This document shows, piece after piece, positions 15,917-23,664 of a stretch of DNA of 34,981 nucleotides. Made by a program: the position numbers and the translations under genes. Origin of the DNA: an uncultured Clostridia bacterium (GTDB lineage Bacteria > Bacillota > Clostridia > Christensenellales > Maliibacteriaceae); the NCBI GenBank assembly GCA_934613185.1, contig CAKTSO010000003.1:1-34981 (forward strand), written 5' to 3'. Within the stretch, counting starts at the first letter, position 1; each line of letters opens with the position of its first letter. The notes under the pieces were generated by a model. The model was given only the letters and a program-made list of their open reading frames with translations, had not been told where the DNA came from and did not search any database.

Positions 15917-15953
15917 CAAAATGTTTCTCGAGATTACAAAATGTTTCTTGAGA
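15917..15953 (-). promoter_or_regulatory. Direct-repeat operator (17 bp, period 20) over the -35 region
   Basis: Two near-identical 17-bp copies (15917-15933 and 15937-15953) differ at one base; the core is AGAAACATTTTG on the minus strand. A weaker AAGAAAT lies 11 bp further upstream. The 20-bp spacing, two helical turns, and the position just upstream of the -10 are typical of response-regulator sites. No regulator gene is in the window. Confidence 0.65.
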
Positions 15954-15972
15954 ATTTCTTAAATATGAAAAA

Positions 15973-16006
15973 GCCGATTTCGGATGTTTCTGTGTCCGAA
16001 ATCGGC
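15973..16006 (-). terminator. Terminator after the PuuD-like gene
   Basis: Perfect 12-bp stem (GCCGATTTCGGA with TCCGAAATCGGC), 10-nt loop, followed by TTTTTC on the minus strand. It lies 30 bp after the stop at 16036 and separates this gene from the exporter promoter. Confidence 0.9.
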
Positions 16007-16035
16007 GCAAATCGCTTTCTTTTCTTTTTCGATCC

Positions 16036-16767
16036 TCAGCCGGCGCACTGCCGCGCCGTATGGACGCGCCTGCACGCCTCCGCGAACGCGTCGAACAGCC
16101 GCAGACTTGCGGGATCTTTTTCAAAATTCAGCTCAGGATGCCACTGCACGCCGAGCGCGAAGGTGCATTCGGGAAGATACGCCGCCTCGACGAGCCCGTC
16201 CGTCGCGGCAGCCATCGCCGAAAGCCGCGGCGCAAGCGTTCGCACGCCCTGGTGATGATAGCTGTTGACGGCGTAATTCGACTTGCCGACGATCGAAAAA
16301 AGCGGCGAATCCTCGCGGATCGTCACGTCGTGAACGCTTCGGTCGTACGGCGGCTTCATCTGATGGATGATCTCGGAGGGAAGCTGCGCGGGGATATCCT
16401 GATAAAGCGTGCCGCCCAGCGCGACGTTCATCAGTTGCAGTCCGCGGCAAATGCCCAAAACCGGCGTGTCGTGCAAAAGCGCCGAAGCAAAAAGTGCGCG
16501 CTCCATCTGGTCGCGCTCATGACAGACCTCGCCGCAGCGGGAACTTTTCACCTCGCCGTAAAGCGCGGGATCGACGTCCTGCCCGCCGGTCAAAAGAAAG
16601 CCGTCGCACAAAAGCGCGTATTCGTACAAAAGCCGCGCGTCCTGCGTCAGCGGCAGCACGATCGGCGCCGCGCCGCATTTTTCCAGCGCCCGAAGATAGC
16701 CGGGCAGCATCCAAACGCTTTTTCGTTCCGAGTCGTAAAGCGGCATCACGCCGATCACTGCGCGCAT
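16036..16767 (-). CDS. Class I glutamine amidotransferase-like hydrolase (PuuD/peptidase C26 family)
   Basis: A 243-residue hydrolase of the gamma-glutamyl-GABA hydrolase family. The nucleophile elbow is GICRGLQLMNVALGG with Cys107, the catalytic His210 and Glu212 lie in GVQWHPEL, and LLTGGQDVDPALYGE marks the oxyanion region. In E. coli PuuD this family works in putrescine breakdown; members in Clostridia often act on other gamma-glutamyl amides, and no polyamine genes are nearby. The ATG at 16767 has GGAGG seven bases upstream. It follows tRNA-Thr and its terminator; I saw no clear promoter in the 58 bp between. Confidence 0.9.
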   Translation of the reverse strand: MRAVIGVMPLYDSERKSVWMLPGYLRALEKCGAAPIVLPLTQDARLLYEYALLCDGFLLTGGQDVDPALYGEVKSSRCGEVCHERDQMERALFASALLHDTPVLGICRGLQLMNVALGGTLYQDIPAQLPSEIIHQMKPPYDRSVHDVTIREDSPLFSIVGKSNYAVNSYHHQGVRTLAPRLSAMAAATDGLVEAAYLPECTFALGVQWHPELNFEKDPASLRLFDAFAEACRRVHTARQCAG

Positions 16768-16825
16768 GGTTCACCCTCCCGTCAAAGCCGCGGCAGCCCC
16801 GCGAGCTTTTTTTGAAAATAAACAA

Positions 16826-16851
16826 AAGGGTGTCTCATCGGAAACACCCTT
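16826..16851 (-). terminator. Terminator after tRNA-Thr
   Basis: Minus-strand AAGGGTGT pairs with ACACCCTT around a 10-nt loop, followed by TTGTTTATTTTC. It starts seven bases after the tRNA 3' end. Confidence 0.85.
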
Positions 16852-16857
16852 GTTAAG

Positions 16858-16930
16858 AGCTAATGACCAGACTCGAACTGGTGACCTCATCCTTACCAAG
16901 GATGTGCTCTACCACCTGAGCTACATTAGC
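16858..16930 (-). tRNA. tRNA-Thr (GGT anticodon)
   Basis: 73 nt, read on the minus strand. The acceptor stem GCTAATG pairs with CATTAGC, followed by discriminator T. The D arm reads AGCTCAGGTGGTAGAGCA, the anticodon stem CATCC/GGATG holds the loop TTGGTAA with anticodon GGT, and the T arm contains GTTCGAGTC. CCA is not encoded. All four stems close without mismatches of note. Confidence 0.96.
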
Positions 16931-16965
16931 ATAGCTTGGATACGGCTCGCGTATCAACACGGGCT

Positions 16966-16994
16966 ATTATATCAGCACGGGTCACAAAATGCAA
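16966..16994 (-). promoter_or_regulatory. Promoter of tRNA-Thr
   Basis: Minus-strand TTGCAT, 17 bp, TATAAT. The -10 lies 35 bp upstream of the mature tRNA 5' end. The 16931-17100 interval holds only this promoter and the GH32 terminator. Confidence 0.8.
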
Positions 16995-17050
16995 GCGGGA
17001 TTCCGTATTTTTTCAATTTTTTTGGCCCGCTCTGTGAAAAGCACAAAGAA

Positions 17051-17080
17051 GCGCCCCGAGGCGGCTTTGCCTCGGGGCGC
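17051..17080 (-). terminator. Terminator of the GH32 gene
   Basis: Perfect 12-bp GC-rich stem (GCGCCCCGAGGC with GCCTCGGGGCGC), 6-nt loop, then TTCTTTG, 20 bp after the GH32 stop codon. Confidence 0.9.
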
Positions 17081-17100
17081 AGGAAATCAGAAGGTAAAAG

Positions 17101-20100
17101 TTATCGTTTGACGAGCGCATTTTTGCGCTTCATCGTGCAGTAGACCGCCATCAAAAGTGCCGAGACCGCCGTCATGACGAGCGCCGCAACGCCGATCGAA
17201 TTCCAGACGTCGCCGGTCTTCGGGACGTCAGAGACGGTGAACGTTCCGTTCGCCGCGCCGTCGCCGAACACGACGGAAACGTTATGCTTGCCAAGCGAAA
17301 GTTTCAAAAGGAATTCTTTCCTGATCGTCACCCGCACGCTGCCGGCACGATGCGTGAAGTCCGCGGGCGACAGTTCTTTGCCGTCGACGAGCACGCGCGC
17401 GCCGCTTGCGAGGAAGTCCTGATAGTCGCCTTCCGCGACGAAGACAAGATCCTTCGGGGCGGTCGTGCAGAACCACGAACCGTCGCCGCGAAGCATGCGA
17501 TGCTGCGCATAGATCGTCTCGCTTGCGTCGGAGAAGGCTTCGCCGAAGTATTCGCCCCTGCCCGTCGCAACGGCGCGGACGACTTTGCGCGCCATGTCGG
17601 AGGTGATCGCAAGTGTATTGCCGCTTGCACCCGGAATGTCGGCAAAGTTGCCGCCGTTTTCATCGGCGATCTGCCAGCGCCAGACGACGTCCGCTTCGGC
17701 CGGTTCGACCGACGCCGTCAGCGTATTGCCGACGATCGCGTCGCCGACAAGCTTCACGCCTTCGACCCGCATCGCAACGGTCACGGGGACGGTGAACGTC
17801 TTGCCGCCCGCCGTTCCCTTGACGGTATAGCGGCCGCCCTTTGCAAGATCGACGCCGGACAAGTCGTAATCGTCCGCATCGAGCGTAACGTGCGTGCCGC
17901 TTGCAAGGACCGCCTCGACCTTCGAGGGCAGTTTTTCCAGAAGCTGCGCCTGCGTCGTGCCGGGCGTGACGAAGATCGTTTCAAAATCCGTCACGATACG
18001 CTCGACCGGATCGTTCGCAACCGTCAGATAGACATTGTCAAACTTCGTCTTCGACTGGAAGGTCATCACGCCGAAGAAACCGCCCGCCCATTCGCTGTCG
18101 ACATGCGTCTGGGACAGGACGTCGTTCAGATAACAGCGGAACGTATCCGTATCGGCGTCGTATTCGACCTTCATATGAACGGTCTTGCCGATCATGTCCG
18201 ACGGGCTCACGGCATAGTTTTCGCTCCAGTTCTGGCCGCCGGTGTTCTTGAAGAACTTGGAACGGCCGCCCGCTTCCACGGAATCAAGATTCAGACAATA
18301 CCAGTGCGAGGCGGGGTTCGCGCGATCGGCGACGCCCAGAAGCAGACCGGCCGCGCGGCCTTCCTGCATCGTCACGTCCGCCTCGAAAACGAAGGATTGA
18401 TCCTTGTTCACGCGCGTAGCGGAGACGTAGAAGACATCGCCCATCGAAGCGTTGTCGCCCAACAGGCCGTCTTCCAGAATCGTCCATTTGCCGTTCACGG
18501 CGCGGTAATCCGTAAGATTCGTGTTGAAATTGCGGCGAATCACGCGGATCGTCGCTTCTTTTGCAAGCTGCGTGCCGTCGACCGAAACGCCGACGTTGTA
18601 TTCGCCGACCTTGTCAAAACGGATCGTCACGGTCTTGCCGTTTTTCGAGACGACGCTCGCGCCTTCGGGGAGATCCCACGTCACGCTTTTTGCATTGTTG
18701 ACCGAAAGCGGCAGAACGGTTGCGCGAAGCGTGATCTCCTCGCCCGCCTCCGCCGTCTGCGGCGCGGAAAGATAGACAAGCTGTGCATCGTTGCCTTCTT
18801 CATAGCGGCCGCGCATGGAATAGATGTTAAGCTCTTCGATCGTCACGTCGCCGTCTTCGACGAAGAACTCCATGCCGACGCTGCCGGGTGACGGGAAGAA
18901 CAGATCGGAAAGGTTCGCCTCGCCGTAATTGCCGAACGTCTCGATGACGCTGTTGTCCACGACGGCGCGAAGCTGCACGCGGCCGCCTTCCATCGGGTAA
19001 AGCTCCCAGGAAACGGCGTTGTTGTAGGCCGCACCGCTATTCGTCTTGTCGAGCACCATGCGCTTTTCCGCCGCGTCGTAGTAATAGAGCGTCTCTTCGC
19101 CGTTTCCCGTGCGAAGGCGGAAGCCGAACTTTTCGCCCGACCCGAGCTTGAAGACGCCTTCGACGTCGTAGACCTGCGCGGCAAGGGAAGAAAGAATGTT
19201 TTCCGTCTTATCGGTCACGGTCAAGTTTGCCGCGGAATACAGCAGTTCGTCGCGCGCGTCGTCGACTTCTTTGACCGGATAGTGCGACAGCGCAACTTTG
19301 CCGTTTACGTTGATCAGTCCGACTTCAAGAGGCAGGCTCTGCACACCGTTCCATTCCTTGTCCGGGATCGCACCGGGCGCGGAGTAGTCCGTAAGCCAGG
19401 AGACGAGCATGCGGCGCATCTGTTTGCCGCCGAGTTCTTCGTCGGTGTAATAGCTCTGCGTGGCGTACATCGCCGTGGTGCCGTTGGGCGCCGCGATCGT
19501 GCCGCCGACCTTCTCGAAAGAATATTTGACAAGGCCGCCGGGCGTTGTTCCGTCTTTTTTCAGAAGCCCCAGCTGATACCACTCGCCGCCCGCGGAATAG
19601 ACCCAGTATTCGCCCGCGGGGATGTCCGCCGTTGCGTCCTCTTTGCGCAGCGTCAGACGGAAAAAGTCGGGGCATTCGCTCCAAAGCTCGAGGCTGTTGG
19701 AAAATTCCCAATTTTTCAGGTCTTCGGAAACGTACAGCACGGCGCGGCCGCCCGCGACGACCATCATCCACTGGCCGTCATGCCAATACACCTTGGGGTC
19801 GCGGAAATCGTCCGACTGGCCGTGCGCCTTGGCGTCGGCAAGAGAGACGACGGGGTTGTTTTCATACTTCGTCCACGTCACGCCGTGATCTTTGGAATAG
19901 GCGATGCACTGCTGCTGCCCGTGCGGGCCCGCGCCGGTGTAGATCGCCACGAGGCGGGACTGACCGGGCTTATTGTCGGTAAAGAATCCCGAGGTGTTGT
20001 TTTCGTCGATGACCATCGAGCCGGAGAAGACCGCGCCCATGTCGTCGTTCGTGATCGGGATGGCGACGGGATACTCTTCCCAGTCGATCAGATCGTCGCT

Positions 20101-22272
20101 GACCGCATGTCCCCAGGTCTGGTTCCCCATACCCGCAAGCTGCGGACTGTATTGGTAATACATGTGATACAGCCCGTCGTCGGGATCGTAGAACAGGCCG
20201 TTGGGGTCGTTCATGAAGTTGATCGCAGGAGAAAAATGCAGCTGGCTGCGGTACGCCTGCGCCGCGTAATACGCTTCGGGCGCCGTGCGCGTGACCGTCA
20301 CGGTCGTGTAGAGCGTCACGCCGCCGCGCGTCGCCGCGATGACGATCCGGCTTTCCCCGTAGGGAATGGAAAGGTCGAACGCCTTGCCGCTTTCAAGTTC
20401 CGTTTCGGGCAGGACGGACGCGCCCGCGTTCGACTGCTGCGACACGGCAAGCGTCACGCCGTCCGCCGCCGTCGCCGTCAGATGCAGCGTCTCGCTTTCG
20501 CCCGCAAAGAGCGTATAAGTGCCGCAGTCGGACGAAAATTCGGGAGAAAGCCCGAGAGAGCCGCCCGTAATGATAAGATCATCGAGTTTCGGGGCGTCTG
20601 TCACTTCGTGCATCATGACGTCCTGATATGTTGCGCGCATGTTGAAGTTGAGCAGACCCGCCGCGCCGGAGGAATAAGACGTGTCGTCGGCGCTGATGAT
20701 GCGCTCACCGTCCAGATAATAGTCGATATGGCTGCCGACGGCCACGATCTTCACCTCGTATTCCGTCTTGGTCGGATCGGCAAGCGCCGCCGAGCCCAGA
20801 TCCGCGCCGCCGGGGAAGCGGAACAGACGCGCGCGTTCGCCGTAGATGATGTTCGCAACATACGAACCCTGCGCGGGATTGTTCGCGTCCTGCGCGCGGA
20901 ACACAAGGGACGCCGCCGCGCCGGGCGTGGCCGAGAGCTTGACCTTCGCCGTATAGACGAAGTCCGCGCCCGTGGTGCCGGCCATATAGAAGCCGTCGCC
21001 GTCGGAAGAGCCGGTCATGCCGTCGCTTCCTGCAAACCAGCTGCCGCCGAGCGCGCGCCAGCCGGAAAGGTTGGTATTGAAATTTTCATCGTCGTGCGCC
21101 GTGTATTGCAGATTGCGGAACGACGCGCGCGTGTTCCACGTCAAAACGCCGAGATAGCCGCCCGCATACGCGTTCGTAAAAATCGAATCGAACGCGCCGC
21201 CGCGGACGTAATCGATCTTCTCGCCGTCGAGCGCGATCGAAAGGTTGTTGTCCCCGTCGATCGACAGCTTCACATGGAGCGTGTCGCCGTCCTTATAGTT
21301 CTTGCCGGACGTCGTATAGGTCAGAAGGCCGTCGCCGCCTCCCGGGCCGTCGCGGAACATCTTAAAGCCGATCTCCCCGCCGTTTGCGGAAACCTCCAGC
21401 CCGTAGAACGGATACGCTTTCCCTCTGCCGCAGGCGGCGGGATCATTCGAGCCCGCGCCGAAGGCGAGCGTTGCATGACCGCCCTCTTCAAAGACAATAT
21501 CCGCCTCGTAATCGACGATGCACGCCGCGTCGTCGGACAAAACGAGGTTGTTGCCGCCGGTGTTTTTGAGCGTCAGCGCGGACGTCTTCGCGACGTTCGT
21601 CCCCGCGACGGAACCGATCTGCACGGCGGAGGCGCCGCCGTCCGCGATCGAAATGTTCGAGAACACCGCCGAAGCGTCGTACGTCAGCATTCCCAGATAG
21701 CCGCCGTTATAAATCTGCGCGAAATCGTCACGGGAGAAATTGTAGGAAAGAGCGTTCCCGCCGACGGAGATCGTCAGATTTTTCCCGGCGTCCACCGCGA
21801 TCTTCACGCGGACGGGCTTTGAAAAATCAACATTCTTCGCCGCATTGACGTAGCCGATGAATTCGCCGAAATCCGCGCCGTCGCGGAACATCTTGACGTT
21901 GATGTCCGAGCCCTCGCGCTTAAATTCGACGCCGAAGAATCCGTTGCCGTTCGAGGCGATATTTCGATAATCCGCGCTCGTCGAGCCGAAGATCAGCGAA
22001 ACGCAACCGCCTTCTTTGTAAAGAAGATCCGCCGAATAGGAAAACTCGGAAAGATTGACGTCCGTCAGGACGTGGTTGTTTCCGCCCGCGTTGCCGAGGG
22101 CATAGCTGTCGGTGACGCCGAAATTCGCGGCGTTTTCCGCTTTCAGCCCGGTCAGCCCCTTTGCCGCCGCGGCATACGCCGTCTGCGGAAGGACGAGTCC
22201 CGACAAAAACAGAACCGCCGCAAGCGTCAGCGCAAGCCATCCGTGCCGATGGCGTTTCGTCATCTGGTACAT
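17101..22272 (-). CDS. Giant cell-wall-anchored GH32 fructan beta-fructosidase
   Basis: A 1723-residue secreted enzyme of the levanase/inulinase type. In order: signal peptide ending near AYA (about 35); three LamG-like beta-sandwich modules (about 45-210, 215-390, 395-555); a cadherin-like sandwich (about 563-660); the GH32 five-bladed propeller with MNDPNG (nucleophile D689), FRDPK (D825) and WSECPDF (acid/base E866); the GH32 C-terminal sandwich to about 1155; Ig-like repeats; a fourth LamG-like module (about 1248-1420); further Ig/X2-like modules; and VPKTGD at 1683-1688 with a membrane helix and KRK tail, a sortase signal. It should release fructose from fructans or sucrose at the wall. 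The ATG at 22272 is chosen because AGGAG lies ten bases upstream; an ATG at 22308 has poor spacing. Confidence 0.93.
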   Translation of the reverse strand: MYQMTKRHRHGWLALTLAAVLFLSGLVLPQTAYAAAAKGLTGLKAENAANFGVTDSYALGNAGGNNHVLTDVNLSEFSYSADLLYKEGGCVSLIFGSTSADYRNIASNGNGFFGVEFKREGSDINVKMFRDGADFGEFIGYVNAAKNVDFSKPVRVKIAVDAGKNLTISVGGNALSYNFSRDDFAQIYNGGYLGMLTYDASAVFSNISIADGGASAVQIGSVAGTNVAKTSALTLKNTGGNNLVLSDDAACIVDYEADIVFEEGGHATLAFGAGSNDPAACGRGKAYPFYGLEVSANGGEIGFKMFRDGPGGGDGLLTYTTSGKNYKDGDTLHVKLSIDGDNNLSIALDGEKIDYVRGGAFDSIFTNAYAGGYLGVLTWNTRASFRNLQYTAHDDENFNTNLSGWRALGGSWFAGSDGMTGSSDGDGFYMAGTTGADFVYTAKVKLSATPGAAASLVFRAQDANNPAQGSYVANIIYGERARLFRFPGGADLGSAALADPTKTEYEVKIVAVGSHIDYYLDGERIISADDTSYSSGAAGLLNFNMRATYQDVMMHEVTDAPKLDDLIITGGSLGLSPEFSSDCGTYTLFAGESETLHLTATAADGVTLAVSQQSNAGASVLPETELESGKAFDLSIPYGESRIVIAATRGGVTLYTTVTVTRTAPEAYYAAQAYRSQLHFSPAINFMNDPNGLFYDPDDGLYHMYYQYSPQLAGMGNQTWGHAVSDDLIDWEEYPVAIPITNDDMGAVFSGSMVIDENNTSGFFTDNKPGQSRLVAIYTGAGPHGQQQCIAYSKDHGVTWTKYENNPVVSLADAKAHGQSDDFRDPKVYWHDGQWMMVVAGGRAVLYVSEDLKNWEFSNSLELWSECPDFFRLTLRKEDATADIPAGEYWVYSAGGEWYQLGLLKKDGTTPGGLVKYSFEKVGGTIAAPNGTTAMYATQSYYTDEELGGKQMRRMLVSWLTDYSAPGAIPDKEWNGVQSLPLEVGLINVNGKVALSHYPVKEVDDARDELLYSAANLTVTDKTENILSSLAAQVYDVEGVFKLGSGEKFGFRLRTGNGEETLYYYDAAEKRMVLDKTNSGAAYNNAVSWELYPMEGGRVQLRAVVDNSVIETFGNYGEANLSDLFFPSPGSVGMEFFVEDGDVTIEELNIYSMRGRYEEGNDAQLVYLSAPQTAEAGEEITLRATVLPLSVNNAKSVTWDLPEGASVVSKNGKTVTIRFDKVGEYNVGVSVDGTQLAKEATIRVIRRNFNTNLTDYRAVNGKWTILEDGLLGDNASMGDVFYVSATRVNKDQSFVFEADVTMQEGRAAGLLLGVADRANPASHWYCLNLDSVEAGGRSKFFKNTGGQNWSENYAVSPSDMIGKTVHMKVEYDADTDTFRCYLNDVLSQTHVDSEWAGGFFGVMTFQSKTKFDNVYLTVANDPVERIVTDFETIFVTPGTTQAQLLEKLPSKVEAVLASGTHVTLDADDYDLSGVDLAKGGRYTVKGTAGGKTFTVPVTVAMRVEGVKLVGDAIVGNTLTASVEPAEADVVWRWQIADENGGNFADIPGASGNTLAITSDMARKVVRAVATGRGEYFGEAFSDASETIYAQHRMLRGDGSWFCTTAPKDLVFVAEGDYQDFLASGARVLVDGKELSPADFTHRAGSVRVTIRKEFLLKLSLGKHNVSVVFGDGAANGTFTVSDVPKTGDVWNSIGVAALVMTAVSALLMAVYCTMKRKNALVKR

Positions 22273-22338
22273 GAATCTTGTGCTCCTTTTTTGTGAATTT
22301 TTCCGCATTTTCCTTGCAAACGCCGAAATGTTAATTTT

Positions 22339-22367
22339 AACTTAACACAAGATCCATGCTTTGTCCA
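22339..22367 (-). promoter_or_regulatory. Candidate promoter of the GH32 gene
   Basis: Minus-strand TGGACA, 17 bp, TAAGTT, with TGT just before the -10. The -10 ends about 66 bp before the ATG. The -10 is a weak match, so this is tentative. It lies between the GH32 start and element copy 2. Confidence 0.5.
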
Positions 22368-22388
22368 TATAAAAAGGAGATCCGGCCA

Positions 22389-22662
22389 GCTGTTTTCAAA
22401 TAAGAAAACAATCGTCAAAAATACGGCATCCTATGAAATAACTGTTACAATCATGCAAACCGCTTTCAAAACAATAGCAGATTGTTTCAATTTACCGCAT
22501 TGGGTGCCGTATTTTTGATGCTTGCAGTTTTAAGCTAGAGATTTTTCGCTTTTGGCTAAGTGAAAAGCGGAGGCGACGCCGGAAGCGTCGCCCGAGCATT
22601 TTCACAACGCCAAAACGGAAAAGATCAGCTTAAAACCGATTGTTTTCTTGTTTGGAGACAGC
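22389..22662 (+). repeat. Structured dispersed element, copy 2 (274 bp)
   Basis: Second copy of the element at 10383-10587, same orientation. The 26-nt terminal arms pair without a mismatch (23 Watson-Crick, three G-U). The side hairpin arm TCAAAAATACGGCA (22415) pairs with TGCCGTATTTTTGA (ends 22518), but here its loop carries about 70 nt absent from copy 1, including a small AAACAAT/ATTGTTT hairpin. The inner stem runs from GTTTTAAGCT to AGCTTAAAAC and is capped by GGCGACGC/GCGTCGCC. It ends 33 bp beyond the stop codon of a PfkB kinase and lies upstream of the GH32 promoter. No credible reading frame is present. Confidence 0.78.
22455..22468 (-). promoter_or_regulatory. Possible cre-like / LacI-family operator
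   Basis: Minus-strand TGAAAGCGGTTTGC matches 12 of 14 positions of the CcpA cre pattern TGWAANCGNTNWCA, with a central CG. It sits in the copy-2-specific loop, about 90 bp upstream of the GH32 -35. Catabolite control of a fructosidase would make sense, but the position is far upstream and the match could be chance. Confidence 0.3.
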
Positions 22663-22694
22663 CCTTTCCGAATCTCCTTTTTCGAAACCGTGTT

Positions 22695-23651
22695 TTATTT
22701 GATCGGGGGCTTCATGGGCGTATTTGCCATGAACGCTTCCAACTCCTCCATCGAGGGGGAATGCGTCGTCGTGCCGATGAACGTGCAGGCGTAGCTGCCC
22801 GTGGCGGAGGCGTAGCGGACGCACTCGCGGTTGGACTTGCCGAGCATCAGCGCAGTCATGAAGCCGGAGACGAACGCATCGCCCGCGCCCGTGGTGTCCA
22901 CGGGCTTGATGTCGAACGCGGGGCCGTAGAAGGCCTCCTCTGCGTTTTTGAAATAGCAGCCGTCGCCGCCGAGTTTGATGGCGACGTTTTTCGCGCCCGC
23001 TTCGAGGAAGAAATCGGCCATCTTCTCGACGTCGTCGATGCCGCCCGCCATCATGCGCGCCTCGGCGACGCTGGGCAGGAAGTAGTCGATGTAGGGCATG
23101 GACGCGCGGAAATGCTCGAACCACTTGCCGCTGCGATCCCAGCCGGTATCCGTGGCGGTGACGAGGCCCTTTTCCTTCGCCGTGCGGAAGAGCGTGGCCA
23201 TGTCGTCGTCCAGAAGTGTCGGGATGCTGTAGACGGTGTTATAAAGAAGGAAGTCGTAATTGTCGAGCATGTCAAGATCGATCATGTCGAGCGTCAGCGT
23301 GCGCGTGACCGTGTTCTTCGTGCCGTAGAACGTGCGGTCGGCATGGCTGTTGATCATGACGAGGGAGACGGCGGTCGAACCCTCGCGCACGATCATGCGG
23401 GAATTGTCCGCGCCGACTTCCGTCAGACGGTTCATCAGATATTTTCCGAAGGAATCCGTGCCGACGACACCGAGCATGTCGACCTTCTGCCCAAGGCGGG
23501 TGACGTTGCAGGTGACGTTCATCGTGTCGCCGCCGGAGGACATGACGAACGAATCGATCGTATGCGCATCCGTCTCAAAGTCGAGCGAATCCATGGGCTT
23601 GACAAGCATGTCGACGACGCCGACGCCGACCGCGAGAAGTTTTTTCTGCAT
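22695..23651 (-). CDS. PfkB-family carbohydrate kinase (second of a tandem pair)
   Basis: A 318-residue sugar kinase of the ribokinase/fructokinase family. The N-terminal substrate region contains SGGDTMNVTCNVTRLG, the ATP/anion-hole motif is DTTGAGDAF with catalytic D258, and NVAIKLGGDGCYF is the strand before it. Sequence landmarks align along the full length with the upstream kinase, so the two arose by duplication. The ATG at 23651 is preceded by AAAGGAG eight bases away. It starts 13 bp after the first kinase. Fructose is a sensible substrate given the GH32 enzyme downstream, but ribose, keto-deoxy-gluconate or nucleosides cannot be excluded from sequence alone. Confidence 0.93.
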   Translation of the reverse strand: MQKKLLAVGVGVVDMLVKPMDSLDFETDAHTIDSFVMSSGGDTMNVTCNVTRLGQKVDMLGVVGTDSFGKYLMNRLTEVGADNSRMIVREGSTAVSLVMINSHADRTFYGTKNTVTRTLTLDMIDLDMLDNYDFLLYNTVYSIPTLLDDDMATLFRTAKEKGLVTATDTGWDRSGKWFEHFRASMPYIDYFLPSVAEARMMAGGIDDVEKMADFFLEAGAKNVAIKLGGDGCYFKNAEEAFYGPAFDIKPVDTTGAGDAFVSGFMTALMLGKSNRECVRYASATGSYACTFIGTTTHSPSMEELEAFMANTPMKPPIK

Positions 23652-23664
23652 GATGGTTTCTCCT

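Noticed and set aside
19282..21822. Open frame of 846 codons on the plus strand
   Set aside because: Antisense to the GH32 gene and without recognisable domains.
10383..22662. Element as an insertion sequence or CRISPR array
   Set aside because: No transposase, no regular spacers, and only two copies 12 kb apart; no clear target-site duplication could be seen.
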